Source of the DNA: Bacillota bacterium
GTDB taxonomy: Bacteria; Bacillota; DTU065
Assembly: GCA_012842235.1 (NCBI GenBank)
Contig: DUTE01000144.1
Location: forward strand, 1-6,575
Direction: 5' to 3'
DNA length: 6,575 nt
The notes beneath the pieces are model-generated. The model made no database searches. It had not been told where the DNA came from and was given only the letters and a program-made list of their open reading frames with translations. How positions within the stretch are numbered: the first letter of the stretch is position 1; every line of letters starts with the position of its first letter. This document shows, piece by piece, positions 5,528-6,575 of this stretch. The translations under genes and the position numbers were made by a program.

Positions 5528-6575
5528 TTGAGAAATCGTTTTCTTGTTACTATCTTACTTGTTACACTCCTTGCAAGTAGTGCATTTGCTACTAAAATAA
5601 CTGTATGGACCTGGTATGATGGTACTTTTGGTGTTATCTTTCGTGAATTAGTTCAAGAAGGATTTGTTGCTAAAACTGGTATTGACGTAGAAATTCTCAG
5701 TGTTCCTATCCCCGATATGTTTAACAAACTTCTGCTTTCGTTTTTAGGTGGAGATGCTCCTGATGTTGTTGAACTATACACAAATCAAGTTGTTGAGTTG
5801 GGTGTTAGAGGTGCTTTAGCGAATTTACAACAGTTTAGTGATTATGAGAATGTTGTAGATGGCCTCTACCCGAATTACTTAAGACAACTCAGCTATGGAA
5901 ATGCTACTTTTGGTCTTCCTTGTGAAATCGCCTGGCCGTGGACATACGTTAGAACAGATATGTTTGATGATATGGGCCTTGAGATCCCTGTAACCTGGGA
6001 CGATTTTAAACTTACAAGTACTAAACTAAAAGCAAGAGGATTAGGTACCTACTATGACCATACAGGTGATGCAGGAACAGTTGTTGCTAGCAAATATCTA
6101 GCTTTAGTCTACCAAAGAGGTACAGATATCTATACTCCAGATCGAAAAGCTTCTAACCTAGCCTCTCCAGAGTGTATAACTGCATTTGAAGATTTCTGTT
6201 CTCTCTATACTGATCACGGTGTTTTGGTCGAAGATCCTATTATTACCACTTTCGCCAGTGGCCAAACACCTCTTAGCATCAAACAAGCTTGGTACTATTA
6301 TGTTTTTGAGAACACTGCTCCACATATAGCAGGCAAATGGACCGTTGCACAAATCCCTGGAACTAAGCAAAAAGACGGTAGTATAGATCATAGCTGTAAC
6401 TCAAATGGTCTATCTTGGTCAGTTGTTAGTTCGACTAAAAAAGCAGATGCAGCTTGGGAGTTTATGAAATGGCTTTCAACTCCTGAATTTACAGAAGCTT
6501 TCTCTCGTCGCCTTTATGATTCTCCTGAAAAAGCCCGCATTTATTTTGCCACTAAAGGCTTTTTAGACAAAGCTC
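5528..6575 (+). CDS. ABC transporter extracellular solute-binding protein (family 1), 3' end beyond window
   Basis: 349 codons are visible with no stop; by comparison with the paralogue at 3958-5250 about 75-80 residues are missing. The start is TTG (5528-5530), 7 bases after GGAGGT (5515-5520), and the hydrophobic signal peptide begins right there (MRNRFLVTILLVTLLA). Cleavage is expected after SSAFA (residue 21, an AxA site); there is no lipobox cysteine, so a periplasmic soluble protein is predicted. Family features: KITVWTWYDG (23-32), FVAKTGIDV (46-54), GGDAPDVVELY (74-84), TWDDF (156-160), TTFASGQTP (240-248) and AAWEFMKWLS (308-317). It aligns almost without gaps to the divergent gene, with many identical blocks (FVAKTGI, APDVVELY, SNLAS, TFASG, APxIxGKW). 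Pocket-region differences, such as GLPCEIAWPWTYVRTD versus AVPSEVNWGQMYYRSD, suggest different but related ligands. Permease genes, if linked, would lie past the right edge. Confidence 0.92.
   Translation, partial: MRNRFLVTILLVTLLASSAFATKITVWTWYDGTFGVIFRELVQEGFVAKTGIDVEILSVPIPDMFNKLLLSFLGGDAPDVVELYTNQVVELGVRGALANLQQFSDYENVVDGLYPNYLRQLSYGNATFGLPCEIAWPWTYVRTDMFDDMGLEIPVTWDDFKLTSTKLKARGLGTYYDHTGDAGTVVASKYLALVYQRGTDIYTPDRKASNLASPECITAFEDFCSLYTDHGVLVEDPIITTFASGQTPLSIKQAWYYYVFENTAPHIAGKWTVAQIPGTKQKDGSIDHSCNSNGLSWSVVSSTKKADAAWEFMKWLSTPEFTEAFSRRLYDSPEKARIYFATKGFLDKA

Noticed and set aside
6158..6391. 77-codon minus-strand frame inside the right-hand solute-binding protein gene
   Set aside because: It is antisense to a clear family member, with no ribosome site and no recognisable product.

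Overview
This is an AT-rich bacterial chromosomal segment from an organism I cannot name. The gene families look Firmicutes-like (TrmK/YqfN-type tRNA methyltransferase, YwhB-type tautomerase). Other features point to a cell with an outer membrane: a small secreted protein with beta-barrel character ending in Phe, and two sugar-type solute-binding proteins whose signal peptides lack a lipobox cysteine and so should be free in a periplasm. A diderm member or relative of the Firmicutes would fit, but this is inference. Shine-Dalgarno sites are strong, and non-ATG starts are common (TTG, GTG).

Layout. 1-402 (-): N-terminal part of a diverged TrmK-like tRNA methyltransferase that runs off the left edge. 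403-500: divergent promoter region with a triplicated TAGTCAT heptad. 501-1292 (+): two-gene operon of a beta-barrel-like envelope protein and a 4-oxalocrotonate-tautomerase-family enzyme, closed by a strong hairpin at 1291-1326 that also faces the convergent neighbour. 1325-2821 (-): a cytoplasmic, cysteine-rich, right-handed parallel beta-helix protein with FBXO11-like alternating coils. 3108-3542 (-): an unrecognised small helical protein with its own terminator; its start is best placed at 3542, not further upstream. 3543-3957: noncoding. 3958-5250 (-) and 5528-6575 (+, cut by the right edge): two paralogous extracellular solute-binding proteins, divergently transcribed from a 277-base spacer.

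How the genes relate. Most are independent transcription units. The two binding proteins are plainly duplicates and probably serve carbohydrate ABC importers, but no permease or ATPase gene is visible; for the right-hand copy these could lie past the window edge. The most distinctive gene is the beta-helix protein: a regular ladder of Cys/Ser/Val at one position of each coil, and a two-coil super-repeat alternating NPxxR with GxxE/D. I see no defence system, CRISPR array, mobile element, tRNA or rRNA. The case for a previously undescribed system here is weak; the beta-helix protein and a repeated upstream octamer TGGCAAAT are the best leads.
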